Source: DASYXZ01 sp035946625 (lineage in GTDB: Bacteria > Acidobacteriota > Terriglobia > UBA7540). Taken from it: a stretch of DNA of 64,000 nucleotides. Positions 1 through 9,197 of the stretch are shown piece after piece. Made by a program: the position numbers and the translations under genes. Under the pieces are notes generated by a model that saw nothing but the letters and a program-made list of their open reading frames with translations, ran no database searches and was not told where the DNA came from. The stretch covers positions 36,944-100,943 of the forward strand of contig DASYZE010000074.1 in the NCBI GenBank assembly GCA_035946625.1. Direction: 5' to 3'. How positions within the stretch are numbered: the first letter of the stretch is position 1; each line of letters starts with the position of its first letter.

Positions 1-360
1 AACCTCCCATTTTTTCTCCCGGTCAGGAACGCCGCGAAAGAAAAGGTTCTCGCACTCACAGCACGCGGAACGAGGGACCAGCCCAAGGTCCGCCATCACG
101 CGCCTGGCCACGGCCACGGAATTCTTTTCGAGAAACGGATTCACGCTATCCAACCACAATTCCACCTGCTGAAACCCGGCCTTGCTATAAGCATCCATAG
201 CGGTCTTGAAATCGGCTTTCATGGTCGTCGCCTGGTTGATGCAGGGAGTAAAAGCGGGAGCGGGAGGCGGGCTTGCGCCGGCCGACTCTTCCGCTTGGAG
301 CCCGGCAAGGTACGCTCCCGTGCCGGCCACGGCGGACTTGAGCAAGTCACGCCTCTTCAT
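1..360 (-). CDS. Sugar phosphate isomerase/epimerase-like TIM-barrel protein, Tat signal, 3' end outside window
   Basis: The first 120 residues are present and the C-terminus lies beyond base 1. The start is the ATG at 358-360, giving MKRRDLLKSAVAGTGAYLAG, a twin-arginine signal with an Ala/Gly-rich core, so export is expected. After the signal come KAGFQQVELWLDSVNPFLEK and a Cys-containing stretch, which resemble the first beta-alpha units of xylose-isomerase-like TIM-barrel proteins (AP endonuclease 2 superfamily). It follows the GMC flavoprotein gene on the same strand after about 70 bases and probably shares its transcript, which suggests work on an oxidised or isomerised sugar. The family call rests on the N-terminal third only. 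The substrate cannot be told. Confidence 0.6.
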   Translation of the reverse strand, partial: MKRRDLLKSAVAGTGAYLAGLQAEESAGASPPPAPAFTPCINQATTMKADFKTAMDAYSKAGFQQVELWLDSVNPFLEKNSVAVARRVMADLGLVPRSACCECENLFFRGVPDREKKWEV

Positions 361-427
361 TCAACACTCTCCGAATGTAGTTTGCGGAAACGCAATTCAA
401 CAACCCCCAGAGGATGCGCCCCGTGAC

Positions 428-2038
428 TCACAAATCACCCTTGCGGACTTCGCCCGCCATGTGCCGTGCCGCGCGCACGGCCAGCGCCATGATAGTGAGA
501 GTGGGATTCTTCTCCGGGAAAGTAGTGAAGCAACTGCCGTCCACCACAAAAAGGTTGCTCACGTCATGCGCCTGGTTGTAAGCGTTCAGTACCGAAGTCC
601 GTGGATCATTGCCCATCCGCACCGTACCCGTCTCATGGCTGGCGAATCCTGAGGGCGCGGGATCGTCGTTGATGATCAGGCGGCACTTTGCGGCGTCCAG
701 GATTTCCTCCGCCTGCGCCTTCATATCTTTCCACAGAGCTTGATCATTCTCGCCGAAGCGAAAATGAACCACGGGAATCGGGAAGCCGAATCCGTCCGGA
801 TGATCGGGATCGACGGTCACGCGGTTTTCAGGCCGCGCCAGCACTTTGCCGAAACCGCCCATCTGGAAAAATCCCGGCTGCAAGAACCTGACCTGCTTTT
901 TGAATTGTTCGCCGAAACCTCTCACGTGGGGCGCATGGTGGGGGTACATGAAACTTGCAAACTGCACTTGGTATTGGTATCCGCCCACGAATTCTTTTTT
1001 CTTTTGGCCGAGATTGAAACGCGGAATATAAGAATGATCGGTGGCGCCGTCATTGTTGATCGAGGGCGTGCCCACCAGCTCTTCGAGATACCCATAGATC
1101 CCCATCGCCGCGTGCCCGGCCAGATAACGGCCCACGCAGTCCGACGAATTGGCAAGGCCGTTCGGAAAGCGCGGCGAGCGGGAATTGAGCAGCAGGCGCG
1201 CGGTTTCAACCGTGGCGCAACAGACGGCAAAACGCCGCGCGCGTATTTCTTCTTCCTGGCGCGTGACCGTGTCAATCACCGAAACTGCGCGCGCCCTGCC
1301 TTCCGCGTCCACCAGAATCTCCCGCGCCAGCTTGTTTGGGATGAGGGTGAAATTCCCGGTCTTTTCAGCTTTGGGGATCATTGAATTGGGTACGGTAAAG
1401 ATGGCGCCCACGTCGCAGCCTTCCATGCAGTGGCCGCAATAATGGCAGGGCGGCCGGCCATCGTAGGGCACGGTGAGCACGGCCTTGCGAGTGGGAATCA
1501 TGCGGATGCCCACCTTATGGCAGGACCGCTTGACGATTTCCTCGGAGCAACGGAATTTCAAAGGGGGCAGGTATTCTCCATCCGGCACCACGTCCAGATT
1601 TTCCCTGGTCCCGCACACCCCGATCATTTTTTCCACGTAGGAGTAATAGGGGGCCAATTCTTCGTAGGTGAGCGGCCAATCTTCCTCCACGCCTTCCAGG
1701 CTGTGCTCCCGAAAATCGCGCTCTGAAAAACGGAAGCACGCGGCGTTCCAGTGGATGCTGCGGCCGCCCACGGCGCGAATGCGGTCAACGCTGATGTCGT
1801 CGCAATCTTCATAGCGAATGGACGAACGGACTTCCGGCGGATAAAACGGCTCGGGCTTTTGTCGGTTGGGAAACTGGTAGGGCCAGGCGTGATAATGAAA
1901 ATCTTTCGCCGTCATGGGGCGTCCGGCCTCCACCAAAGCCACTTTGGCGCCCGCCTCCGCCAATTCCTTGGAGAGCACGCCACCGGCGGGGCCGGAGCCA
2001 ATCACGCAAACGTCATAAATGTTTTTTTCGGCGGGCAT
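428..2038 (-). CDS. GMC-family FAD oxidoreductase (gluconate 2-dehydrogenase flavoprotein-like)
   Basis: A 536-residue flavoprotein expected to oxidise a sugar or sugar acid. The FAD-binding GxGxxG is GSGPAG at residues 14-19. A cysteine cluster CHYCGHCMEGC (Cys198, 201, 204, 208) is typical of the gluconate/sorbose dehydrogenase branch of GMC enzymes. The C-terminal HETGTVRMG and NPTLTIMALA segments match the GMC_oxred_C domain that holds the catalytic histidine. There is no signal peptide. In known systems this subunit is co-exported with the Tat-bearing small subunit, and the gene just upstream (2307-3008) encodes such a subunit. No cytochrome subunit is next to it. The start codon has only a weak ribosome binding site. 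Confidence 0.88.
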   Translation of the reverse strand: MPAEKNIYDVCVIGSGPAGGVLSKELAEAGAKVALVEAGRPMTAKDFHYHAWPYQFPNRQKPEPFYPPEVRSSIRYEDCDDISVDRIRAVGGRSIHWNAACFRFSERDFREHSLEGVEEDWPLTYEELAPYYSYVEKMIGVCGTRENLDVVPDGEYLPPLKFRCSEEIVKRSCHKVGIRMIPTRKAVLTVPYDGRPPCHYCGHCMEGCDVGAIFTVPNSMIPKAEKTGNFTLIPNKLAREILVDAEGRARAVSVIDTVTRQEEEIRARRFAVCCATVETARLLLNSRSPRFPNGLANSSDCVGRYLAGHAAMGIYGYLEELVGTPSINNDGATDHSYIPRFNLGQKKKEFVGGYQYQVQFASFMYPHHAPHVRGFGEQFKKQVRFLQPGFFQMGGFGKVLARPENRVTVDPDHPDGFGFPIPVVHFRFGENDQALWKDMKAQAEEILDAAKCRLIINDDPAPSGFASHETGTVRMGNDPRTSVLNAYNQAHDVSNLFVVDGSCFTTFPEKNPTLTIMALAVRAARHMAGEVRKGDL

Positions 2039-2306
2039 CGAGATTGCTCGTGGCGCCTGGCTGGTGTTGCGACGGCAGGTCTTGCATCATTGACCGGAGA
2101 TTTATCCGCCTCTTATTTCGAAAGGTTTTGACTGCCTGGAGCATCCCGGCCAGGATCGCGGGAGCGGCCAAGGACGCGCTCCTTCCCGTTGCAGAGGAGG
2201 TTACGGAGGATATCAGAAAATCCGGCTGCGTGGTAACCTCCATCGACTGCAATTCGAGGCGAAGGTGCGCTGATCCGGTGATTGGAATTGTGAACCGCAG
2301 CCAGCT

Positions 2307-3008
2307 TTAGTGATGACCGCCCGGGTGTTCGCACCCAGGATAGCTTTCGTAAAAATACTCCCCCGTCCATCCCAGCTCGCGCATTCCGATTTCAGAGGAA
2401 TAGTAGGCGCCGCTGATCCAGCCTTTCAAATTCTCAAAATGGTCGCGCATCGTAATCCGGGCCGGATCGGAAGAGGTGGAGGCAGGAGGCGCAAACTCCG
2501 TGGCATTTTCGTTGCTTCCACCTCCTGATTTTTCAGTCGAGGCCGCATCCAAAATTTTAAGCTGCTGCTCTTCCGTCAACGCCACGAAGGGATGGCCGAA
2601 GCGGGTCATGGAATCGCCGTCGAAGGCGCCCAGGGAGGCCAGAAATTTCTTCTGGTTTTCCTGAGAGTCCACGGTCAACAACAGGTCGATAAACCGGTTC
2701 ACCTGGGCTTTGGTGGCGCCTGGAATAATTCGCTCTGCGAGGGCGACAAGGGTTTCATTCTGGTGGGCATCCAAATATTCGGGCGCCCAATCGGCCGCGG
2801 CAAGTTTGGCGTCCGCTGCCGCCATGGTGGCAGCGTCGGCCAGATGTTTGTGCATCGGATGCGCGGCGGCCAAGCTGGGCGCCATCAGCGCCCCACCTGC
2901 CCCTGCGAGCAACCGCCGCACGGCCTGGCGACGCCCAATACCTCGCGGCCATTGCAAGCTTCCAATAATTTTCTCGGGCAGTACTTCAAAAACTGGTTTC
3001 TCATTCAT
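2307..3008 (-). CDS. Gluconate 2-dehydrogenase subunit 3-like protein, Tat-exported
   Basis: A 233-residue small subunit that partners GMC flavoproteins in membrane-bound sugar dehydrogenases. The ATG at 3006-3008 (MNEKPVFEVLPEK) is chosen because AGGAA lies seven bases upstream. A longer frame reaches 3104 but adds an unlikely, poorly led extension. A twin-arginine motif (GIGRRQAVRRLLAGAGG) begins about 25 residues in and is followed by an Ala-rich h-region. The mature part carries the family pattern of an ALAERIIPG segment, an FIDLLL helix and a C-terminal MRELGWTGEYFYESYPGCEH motif. It is the first gene of the minus-strand set that continues with the GMC subunit after a gap of about 270 bases. 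It probably drives folding and Tat export of that subunit. Confidence 0.8.
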   Translation of the reverse strand: MNEKPVFEVLPEKIIGSLQWPRGIGRRQAVRRLLAGAGGALMAPSLAAAHPMHKHLADAATMAAADAKLAAADWAPEYLDAHQNETLVALAERIIPGATKAQVNRFIDLLLTVDSQENQKKFLASLGAFDGDSMTRFGHPFVALTEEQQLKILDAASTEKSGGGSNENATEFAPPASTSSDPARITMRDHFENLKGWISGAYYSSEIGMRELGWTGEYFYESYPGCEHPGGHH

Positions 3009-3242
3009 CGGGATTTCCTGTTTCCCTTTTGGCCCGGTGAAAAACGGCGCATTAGGAATTCGTTCACCGCGCAATACCCTATCACCGCCCGGCCCACAGT
3101 ACAAGGGCTTGCAGAGAACCCTGTTCTACATTGCGATGAAACGTTCACCCCAGCACATTTGTCGGTTGAGGCTGCGGATATTGTCGCGGATATCGTCGCG
3201 TTGACACTCGTAAAGGTTTGGGTTAGTTTTGATAGATCCCTC

Positions 3243-3320
3243 AGGCCCGTAGCTCAGTCTGGTTAGAGCGCTACCTTGACACGGTAGAGGTCAACGGTTC
3301 GAGTCCGTTCGGGCCTACCA
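3243..3320 (+). tRNA. tRNA-Val (anticodon GAC), CCA encoded
   Basis: The cloverleaf folds fully. Acceptor strands AGGCCCG (3243-3249) and CGGGCCT (3310-3316) pair perfectly, followed by discriminator A and genomic CCA (3318-3320). The anticodon stem CTACC/GGTAG encloses the loop TTGACAC, giving anticodon GAC (Val). The T arm AACGG-TTCGAGT-CCGTT is standard. The 3' part is the likely integration target of the adjacent island. Confidence 0.95.
3276..3319 (+). repeat. Putative attachment site: tRNA-Val 3' segment, left copy
   Basis: This 44-base segment runs from the anticodon loop to the CC of the tRNA 3' end. It recurs at 30352-30395 in the same orientation with one mismatch (C at 3282, A at 30358). 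Direct repeats of a tRNA 3' end flanking foreign cargo are the classical att footprint of tyrosine-recombinase elements. The intact tRNA lies at this end. Confidence 0.8.
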
Positions 3321-4099
3321 TATCTTCCAGCAAGTTAGCTGCCGTAGGCGCTCTCCCCAAGGCTCCAAATGGCTCCGCGAAGCCCGTTACGGAAGACCAT
3401 GATGGACCATTGAGTATTGCCGCGTGAAACTCATGATCCGAGCTCGTGGGGACATGAAGAACCGTGTAAGAGCGTCGGAGCAAAAATCTGGGTGATAGCC
3501 ACTTTCAGCAACGTCACTACACTCCCGCGTCTGTGGGAATTCACAGTGACGGTTGGCTGCCCGACCGGCGAGGCCGGAATCATTGGATATTTCCGAGCGC
3601 GCGGTTATCCGGGCGGAATAGATCATAGGTAAGCATAAGGCGACAAGGCAGTAGATATTTCCTCGAACCGCTTGCCCGGCGTATCCTCCAGCGCCCCTCC
3701 TCAGCCCGGCAGCGTAATGTCAATCTATCTTCCCGGTATTGGCCAACCTGGGGCGGACCCTCATCCATTCGATAAAGCCACCCCGCCATTCGATTTATGT
3801 CTGTTCCGAACTCACTCAGGCTATCGAAAGAACCAATGGAGCAAACTTTCCCCTTCCGGACTTTAATACTCCGCGCTATACTGCGACACGCCCGCTTCAA
3901 ATCTGTTCCCTGTGCGAGGATATCCCCAAAGACGAAAAAGACAAGGAGACCCGATTTGGGCCGGACAAGCCGACCACGCCTTTCGACGTATCGGTTTCCT
4001 CTCAACCGGGCAGCGAGCAATACCGCGGCGACCGAGCCTTGCGCGACATCGCCCAGCGGTTCGACTTGCTGGGCGAATTTTGTAACGGCAGGGGCAACC
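3321..4099. other. Gene-poor left edge of the island
   Basis: No convincing gene is visible here. Overlapping open frames on both strands (for example 3580-4161 minus and 3739-4167 plus) lack recognisable motifs, ribosome binding sites or plausible composition. The stretch lies between the tRNA attachment site and a decayed helicase, so it is probably degraded mobile DNA. Confidence 0.5.
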
Positions 4100-4510
4100 T
4101 TATATCGCGCGAGCGATCTTGTTGCCACTCTCAAATACGTTGCGGAGCCGATCCGCCTCATCGATGACCACGAGGTCCCATGTTACACTTTCGACAGCTT
4201 CCTCCTGTGCTCGCGCGAAGTTGTCAAAGCAGTTCGTCATGCCCGTTGTGTCCTCAGACTGATGGGTGGAACCAGCCTTCCTGCGGGCGTTAAATGCGCC
4301 GGAATCGAAAGTTTCCGATAGCAGAAACAATTTGCCCGCCATTTCCTGTGCCCACTGACTTCCCGAGATAGTTGGTAAATCAATGAGAATCATTTTTCGT
4401 CGTTCAGCTCAAAGCTGGCTGATGATCAGGCGCGCCTTTATGGTTTTCCCGAGGTCAACTTCATCTGTCAAAATCGCTCCGAGAGAGAGCGGCGAGCAAA
4501 ATGCAAGAAG
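4100..4510 (-). pseudogene. Decayed SNF2/DEAD-type helicase fragment
   Basis: Reading the minus strand gives LLAFCSPLSLGAILTDEVDL, then GKTIKARLIISQL, then an in-frame TGA at 4409-4411 where the family normally has Trp (QLWAER). The same frame resumes with AERRKMILIDLP and ends with WDLVVIDEADRLRNVF and SGNKIARAI before a stop. This is the Walker A to DEAD-box part of the large SNF2-like helicases common in genomic islands. Another in-frame TGA lies at 4511-4513. The typical ADEVGLGKT motif has decayed to TDEVDLGKT. The N- and C-terminal parts are not recognisable, so this is a remnant of island machinery and not a working gene. Confidence 0.75.
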
Positions 4511-4513
4511 TCA

Positions 4514-4904
4514 TTCACCACTCCCTCCGGTCTATAATTCTGCGGAAATCAAAACGCGTAGAAAAAAGAGACACCCTCGCTCCCTCGAACCGTTCCACTT
4601 CCTCGATAAACTCTCAAGTCCTCGGATCGAGTTGCTCGAATCACTTCGCTTTCTCTTTTTGATGATCGAGGTATTCCACGGAGGTCAAGGCTAAGTCAGT
4701 CGGCCCATTTAGAGCTCAATCGAATTCTGCAATTCGCATCTTCCGATGAGTAGTCGTGGACTTTTTCGTATCTTGTAACCGGCGGAGAGGAATATGCGAC
4801 CATTTGGAGATGACCTGCCAATTGAAATCGAGGCCCATCGTATTAAGCGCGGGGTCATGTTCCAAATTTGCGGCACCGAGCAACTCTTCAGTGGTGTATC
4901 ACCA
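4514..4904. other. Intergenic, probable helicase debris
   Basis: No supported gene. The stretch separates the helicase remnant from the 3' end of the first GH106 gene. Short open frames on both strands show no family signature, and I see no clear terminator. Confidence 0.4.
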
Positions 4905-7874
4905 TCAGGGCAGGCCGTTGGCAACGCTCCGACCCTCGGACGAAAGTGAGAAGTGAATTCTTTCCCCAAAGACAAGTCGAACCGGCCCAAGCAGGCCGGC
5001 GGGCAAAGGATTAGGGTTCACCTTCCAGTCTTCCGGGCGAGGGAAGCGGTCACCGTACGCAGCATTGAGTTTGGCATAGTCGGGCGGCTTCTGGCCGAGC
5101 AGGCAGTTGATGAGCATGTTGGCCACCTCGATCTGAAGGTGATTTGTGCCCGGCTGTAGCCAATGATCGATTTCCAATCGGAAGGGAGCCTGCCAGGCAT
5201 CACCAGCCCGATGCCCGTTGACCCACACTCGGGCGGCGTCCCGAATTTCCCCGAGGTCCAACCAAACTAACTTGTCTCGACCCAGCAACGATTTGGGGAC
5301 TTCCACTTCTGTTGTGTAGGTTCCGACGCCGCAGAAATACTTCGTCTCGGGATCATCCGTCCAGGATTTAAGTCTTGTGAAGACCGATGAGGTTTTGAGC
5401 GGGAGTCCAAACTCAACCTTCCATGGGCCCAAAACCGCCGTCGCGCTTGGCACTGAGGTTACTGACTTTTGCACTCTCCCTAATCGTTCCTTTACGTAAA
5501 ACTGACCTGGGCTGCTGATAACTCCAGAGACCTCAGAACCAGTGACAGTCGGCACCGGCAAATTGGTTTCGAGAATTTGGGACGGAGCTTTCGAGGGACC
5601 AAAATGGACCACGATGGATCGATGCGGCAGAAGGGCGAGCGGCACGATGGTTCGATCCCCTTGGAATAAATAATCGGCCGGAACGGATGAACTTCCCTTT
5701 TCCAAATCCCAAAGCTGTGGCTGCCGGCGGTCAACACGAAAGGACGCCATCAGGGTTTTGGAATCGTCTCCCGTATTTACGACAAAGTAGTCATCTTCAT
5801 CTCCGGGCGGTGGCACGCGAACGCGCCGATGAACGAAACCGATGTGCGGATCGGCTTTCGGGAGTGAAAAGTCGGGAGGCAATACTCGATTCAGTTCTTG
5901 CGGAAGCTCCCTCTCATTCTTGATGTAAATTCCCAGGCCCAGTCCATATTTGTGCTTGCTAGGCGAATTTGCGGTTGCACCGCCAAAAATCTTCCCGACC
6001 AGAGACTGGAGGCGCTTTGTCTCGCGAAGTGGTTGCGTTCCCCCATACACCCGCCCGGGCAGCTTTCCAATGGCTACCACCGCCCCACCCGCACGCACAA
6101 AATCGGCAATTTTCTCAAGTGCTCTGAAGCGCATGCCCGTAATTCGAGGAAGAACGACAAGAGCGTATGAACCCTCGCCCACGTGGAGCCGTCGGTCTTT
6201 TACGACCCCACGTGAAGCCAGGATATCCCCCGAGATTCCATCAAACGCATAACCATTATCGAGAATCGCAGAGACGACTGGAGCGGAATACGCGAGCGCA
6301 TTGGACAAGCCGAAGCTCGGTATGTGCTTTTGCAATGCCGCCAGGCGGTCAAGCACTCCTGACATAGTGTCCAAGTTTCCGGGCGGAGCGCTAGCCTCCA
6401 CGTCTTCGACCGGGAGATAGAGAAGCACGTCACTTACCGGGCTTCCCTGTTCCAAAACAAAGGAGGCTCTATGAACGTACGAAGTGAGGTCGTGGAAAAA
6501 CGGCCACCACGTCTGATTCAGCCCGAATGCCGCCCCCGCATAGTCCTGCCATCCCGGAATGCCGACTGAAGGTGGAGAATAAGGGAGCGTAGCCGCTCCC
6601 AGCTCGGTCAAGCCGGTAAGGAACTGGAGGTCGGCCACAAGTTTCAGGTCATCCAAGGTGTCGGTAAAACGGTTGGGCATCCCCGCCCAGGTGGCGTATT
6701 CAGCGAGCACTCGATTCTTGGCATAGAAGTGCGCCGCCGAACTCGCCCAGCGACCCGAAGTAAACTCCTTCCAACTGTACGCCTCGCCTCCCGGCAAATC
6801 CATTCGAGCATAGGCGCGTTGTGGGACGGCAGGCACTCCATAGGCTTGCATTTCCGACTGCATTCCGCGCTCGTGTGCCCACTTCTGCAGGGGTCCGGCG
6901 TAATCATCGACGAAAAGCTGAGAGACGGTCTCCCAAAAGTCAAAGCGCACGTCCTCCGTGCGGCGACCAAGCTCCAGGAAAAGGTAGGGCAAGTTGGGGA
7001 TAAGGTCATATCCTCTTTGCCTCCTAAACTCTAGTGTGATCTGGTCCGTCCAGTCCGACCCATAGGCTTCCAGGCTGTCAGTAAAAATGGCACGCAATTC
7101 GCCTGGAGTTAACCCATTGGTCAATTTATCGAGAGTACTGAATTCATAGTGCGCGAGAGCTCTGGAAGAAAGATGATTTAATACATAACCCCCACCTCCG
7201 AAGGAGGGGCGCTTAACGCGCATCCGAGTGGGCGAGTTAATGAAGAAAAAAACCTCCTTTCTGTGACTGGCTAGCCAGGGAGTATTTCCGGAGCCGAAAA
7301 GCCGGGCGGTAACATCGTGGAAGGTTGCCCCTTGAGATGTTGGTTCAAGCACAAAGGCGGCAACCATTTTTTCATCCGATGTAATTTCAGGAGTTTTGAT
7401 TGCTCCATTCTGGACTGCTTGAACTTTCACGATGCGGACGGAATGCGACGCCTCATTGATGTTTACCGATGGTCCGCCGAAGGGCCAGCCGCTCCCCCCT
7501 ACCACGTCAACGGTCATGCCGAGACGATGCGCAAAACGAACTGCGTCGCGATAAACTCTTAAATACTCTGGAGACAAGAATCTCAAATTTCGTATGCCTA
7601 AATTCGGGTCGTCGACATGCTGTGGGTAGGAAGGGTAGATCAGCACTCCTCCCAGCCCCGCTTCATGCATCGCCAGGAGCTCGCGATGGATTTCAACTTC
7701 GGTGACGGCAGGGCCGTACCACATCCACCAGGCAATCATCCGATTCGAGGGAGGGGGATGCTTCCACGAACTCGGTTTGGTGCAAGTCGAGTCTGTCGCC
7801 TTCGTCCTCGCGGCAGGAGAAGATGAAAATGAAATGAAAAGGATCGCCATGAACAGCCATGAGCCTTTCTTCAT
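4905..7874 (-). CDS. GH106 alpha-L-rhamnosidase, secreted (copy 1)
   Basis: A 989-residue predicted exo-alpha-L-rhamnosidase that would cut terminal L-rhamnose from glycans or glycosides in the periplasm or outside the cell. The ATG at 7872-7874 is chosen because it gives MKKGSWLFMAILFISFSSSP, a good signal peptide, and has GGAGGAG upstream. The open frame extends to 8090 but without a sensible leader. GH106 hallmarks are MIAWWMWYGP followed by REL.AMHEAGLGGVLIYP, GGSGWPFGGPSV, a central VPAVPQRAYARMDLPGGEAY block, and a C-terminal beta-sandwich with LVWLDLGEIRDAARVWVNG. The length fits the family. The gene at 20239-23205 encodes a close paralogue of almost the same length (988 residues). It lies downstream of the XRE-cupin regulator on the same strand. 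The linkage specificity cannot be read. Confidence 0.85.
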   Translation of the reverse strand: MKKGSWLFMAILFISFSSSPAARTKATDSTCTKPSSWKHPPPSNRMIAWWMWYGPAVTEVEIHRELLAMHEAGLGGVLIYPSYPQHVDDPNLGIRNLRFLSPEYLRVYRDAVRFAHRLGMTVDVVGGSGWPFGGPSVNINEASHSVRIVKVQAVQNGAIKTPEITSDEKMVAAFVLEPTSQGATFHDVTARLFGSGNTPWLASHRKEVFFFINSPTRMRVKRPSFGGGGYVLNHLSSRALAHYEFSTLDKLTNGLTPGELRAIFTDSLEAYGSDWTDQITLEFRRQRGYDLIPNLPYLFLELGRRTEDVRFDFWETVSQLFVDDYAGPLQKWAHERGMQSEMQAYGVPAVPQRAYARMDLPGGEAYSWKEFTSGRWASSAAHFYAKNRVLAEYATWAGMPNRFTDTLDDLKLVADLQFLTGLTELGAATLPYSPPSVGIPGWQDYAGAAFGLNQTWWPFFHDLTSYVHRASFVLEQGSPVSDVLLYLPVEDVEASAPPGNLDTMSGVLDRLAALQKHIPSFGLSNALAYSAPVVSAILDNGYAFDGISGDILASRGVVKDRRLHVGEGSYALVVLPRITGMRFRALEKIADFVRAGGAVVAIGKLPGRVYGGTQPLRETKRLQSLVGKIFGGATANSPSKHKYGLGLGIYIKNERELPQELNRVLPPDFSLPKADPHIGFVHRRVRVPPPGDEDDYFVVNTGDDSKTLMASFRVDRRQPQLWDLEKGSSSVPADYLFQGDRTIVPLALLPHRSIVVHFGPSKAPSQILETNLPVPTVTGSEVSGVISSPGQFYVKERLGRVQKSVTSVPSATAVLGPWKVEFGLPLKTSSVFTRLKSWTDDPETKYFCGVGTYTTEVEVPKSLLGRDKLVWLDLGEIRDAARVWVNGHRAGDAWQAPFRLEIDHWLQPGTNHLQIEVANMLINCLLGQKPPDYAKLNAAYGDRFPRPEDWKVNPNPLPAGLLGPVRLVFGERIHFSLSSEGRSVANGLP

Positions 7875-8232
7875 ATGCACATCCCCCACTCCTCCTGCTG
7901 GAATCGCTTGCTCCGTGACGTAGTGATGCAGCGCTCCGAAAACCTTCACCAATGTATGAACGCCATGATGGTGCGTCGTCGGAAGTGTAGTATGATGACA
8001 CTTGTTTCTGCAAGCGCAACCTCCAAGGGATGTTTTTTCGCCCTCGGGGTGGGGTAGTAAATGCCTCCCAGCCAACTCGACTATCAGCAACTACTCCGCG
8101 ATGCCATACATTGGGGACCGACACGGTTGACCGACCGTGAAGAGGTTGTTGATGACGCTCAGAAGGGAGTTGGGCAACTTGCACTCCGGGCGGACATAGG
8201 CGGGGTCTACTATCCGGTCCAGGCCGCTAATA
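7875..8232. other. Intergenic between XRE-cupin regulator and GH106 copy 1
   Basis: About 360 bases with no recognisable gene. The open frame of the GH106 gene extends into it up to 8090 but lacks coding character there. It probably holds the GH106 leader. The GGAGGAG ahead of the chosen start is the only site I can support. Confidence 0.4.
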
Positions 8233-8814
8233 TTACTGTCGACTCCGCTGCGCAAGCCTACGGGTGATTACCACAAGGTACCGTGCCTTCTGATCGCGCC
8301 GAAGTTTGGGGCCGTGCGGCGTTGCGGCGGAAAAATACAGGCAGTCGCCGGAACGCAAAACGAAGGAGCGGTTTCCACAAACATAGCCCATCTCTCCTTC
8401 AAGCATATAAATTAGCTGTTCGCCGGGGTGTTCGCGCAGTTCAAACTTGGCCTTGCGCCCGTCGATGGAGATGATTACCGGCTCCATCTGGCGCCGGCCG
8501 CCCATCGGGACCAGTACTTCATACTCGTAGGGGAGCTTGCGTAGATTGCCGGAAACAGAGCGACCACTGCCCAGAGGCACGTAGATCGCGTCAGCCTCCG
8601 GCTCGTTCATCTGAAAAATTCCACCGAGAGGCACCCCCAAAGCATCGGCAAGCTTGGAGAGGGTCGCCACGTTGATCGAGACGTGACAATGCTCGAGCTT
8701 GGAAAGAAAGCTCCTGCTGAAACCTGCCCGCTCCGCCAACTTTTGCAAGGTTAAGCGACGGGTCAAACGCAGTTCGCGGATTCGTTTAGCTATCAGCTGC
8801 TCGGCAATTTCCAT
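8233..8814 (-). CDS. XRE-family regulator with C-terminal cupin domain
   Basis: 193 residues. Residues about 8-65 form a Cro/CI-type helix-turn-helix (RIRELRLTRRLTLQKLAERA, then FSRSFLSKLE and NVATLSKLADALGV). Residues about 105-185 form a cupin barrel (ELREHPGEQLIYMLEGEMGY ... LRSGDCLYFSAATPHGPK). Such proteins (HipB-cupin type) are repressors or activators of catabolic operons and may sense a small molecule through the cupin. The gene is divergent from the TonB receptor and upstream of GH106 copy 1. It is the only recognisable regulator inside the island, so it probably controls the rhamnose genes. The ligand is unknown. Confidence 0.88.
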   Translation of the reverse strand: MEIAEQLIAKRIRELRLTRRLTLQKLAERAGFSRSFLSKLEHCHVSINVATLSKLADALGVPLGGIFQMNEPEADAIYVPLGSGRSVSGNLRKLPYEYEVLVPMGGRRQMEPVIISIDGRKAKFELREHPGEQLIYMLEGEMGYVCGNRSFVLRSGDCLYFSAATPHGPKLRRDQKARYLVVITRRLAQRSRQ

Positions 8815-9197
8815 AATTCCCTCGGGCGCGCCAATCGATTAAGCGGAGACGGAAAGAGCGGATGGCCACCTAGCGGCCCCTGACCCACCTTGTACTTTAA
8901 CATGTTTCCAGCTGAGCAACAAAATGTTTGAAAACCTTCCGCATTCCAAGAATTAAGAACACCGGGTTTGTATATTGGCTCAGGCCTCTTGTTTTTGGGT
9001 GCGCTTTGGAGTTGATATAAGCGGGTGTTTATCAATGTATGATGGATGGTAGCGCACATGGAAAGCCCTTCGCCCATTGAGCAGACATAGAGTTGAAAAT
9101 CACTCAACATTTTGCTTGACACGCAACAAGCATCGTGGTATTAAATCGGCCCATCACAGGGTTGGATCGGGAATTAGATTATCAAAAGGAGGCTGCC
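8815..9197. other. Divergent control region between XRE-cupin gene and TonB receptor
   Basis: About 380 bases without a gene. It contains a sigma70-like promoter for the receptor (9116-9144) and the receptor's ribosome binding site AAGGAGG at 9185-9191. The left half would carry the promoter of the XRE-cupin gene and probably its operator, but no clear dyad stood out. Confidence 0.5.
9116..9144 (+). promoter_or_regulatory. Predicted sigma70-type promoter of the island TonB receptor
   Basis: TTGACA (9116-9121), 17-base spacer, TATTAA (9139-9144). It lies about 55 bases before the chosen ATG at 9198. The -35 box is consensus and the spacing optimal. Confidence 0.65.

Noticed and set aside
3271..3483. 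Minus-strand open frame with the peptide VGPNGLEPLTSTVSR
   Set aside because: It is the antisense translation of the tRNA-Val 3' half; the same peptide appears at 30239-30463 because the tRNA fragment is duplicated. Not a real gene.
3580..4161. Minus-strand open frame of 193 codons, possible continuation of the helicase
   Set aside because: No helicase motif III-VI can be read in it and the composition looks non-coding.
3739..4167. Plus-strand open frame of 142 codons with a CxxC pair
   Set aside because: No ribosome binding site, no recognisable domain, and it lies in decayed DNA next to the helicase remnant.
7875..8090. N-terminal extension of GH106 copy 1
   Set aside because: It has non-coding character and would bury the signal peptide that begins at 7874.
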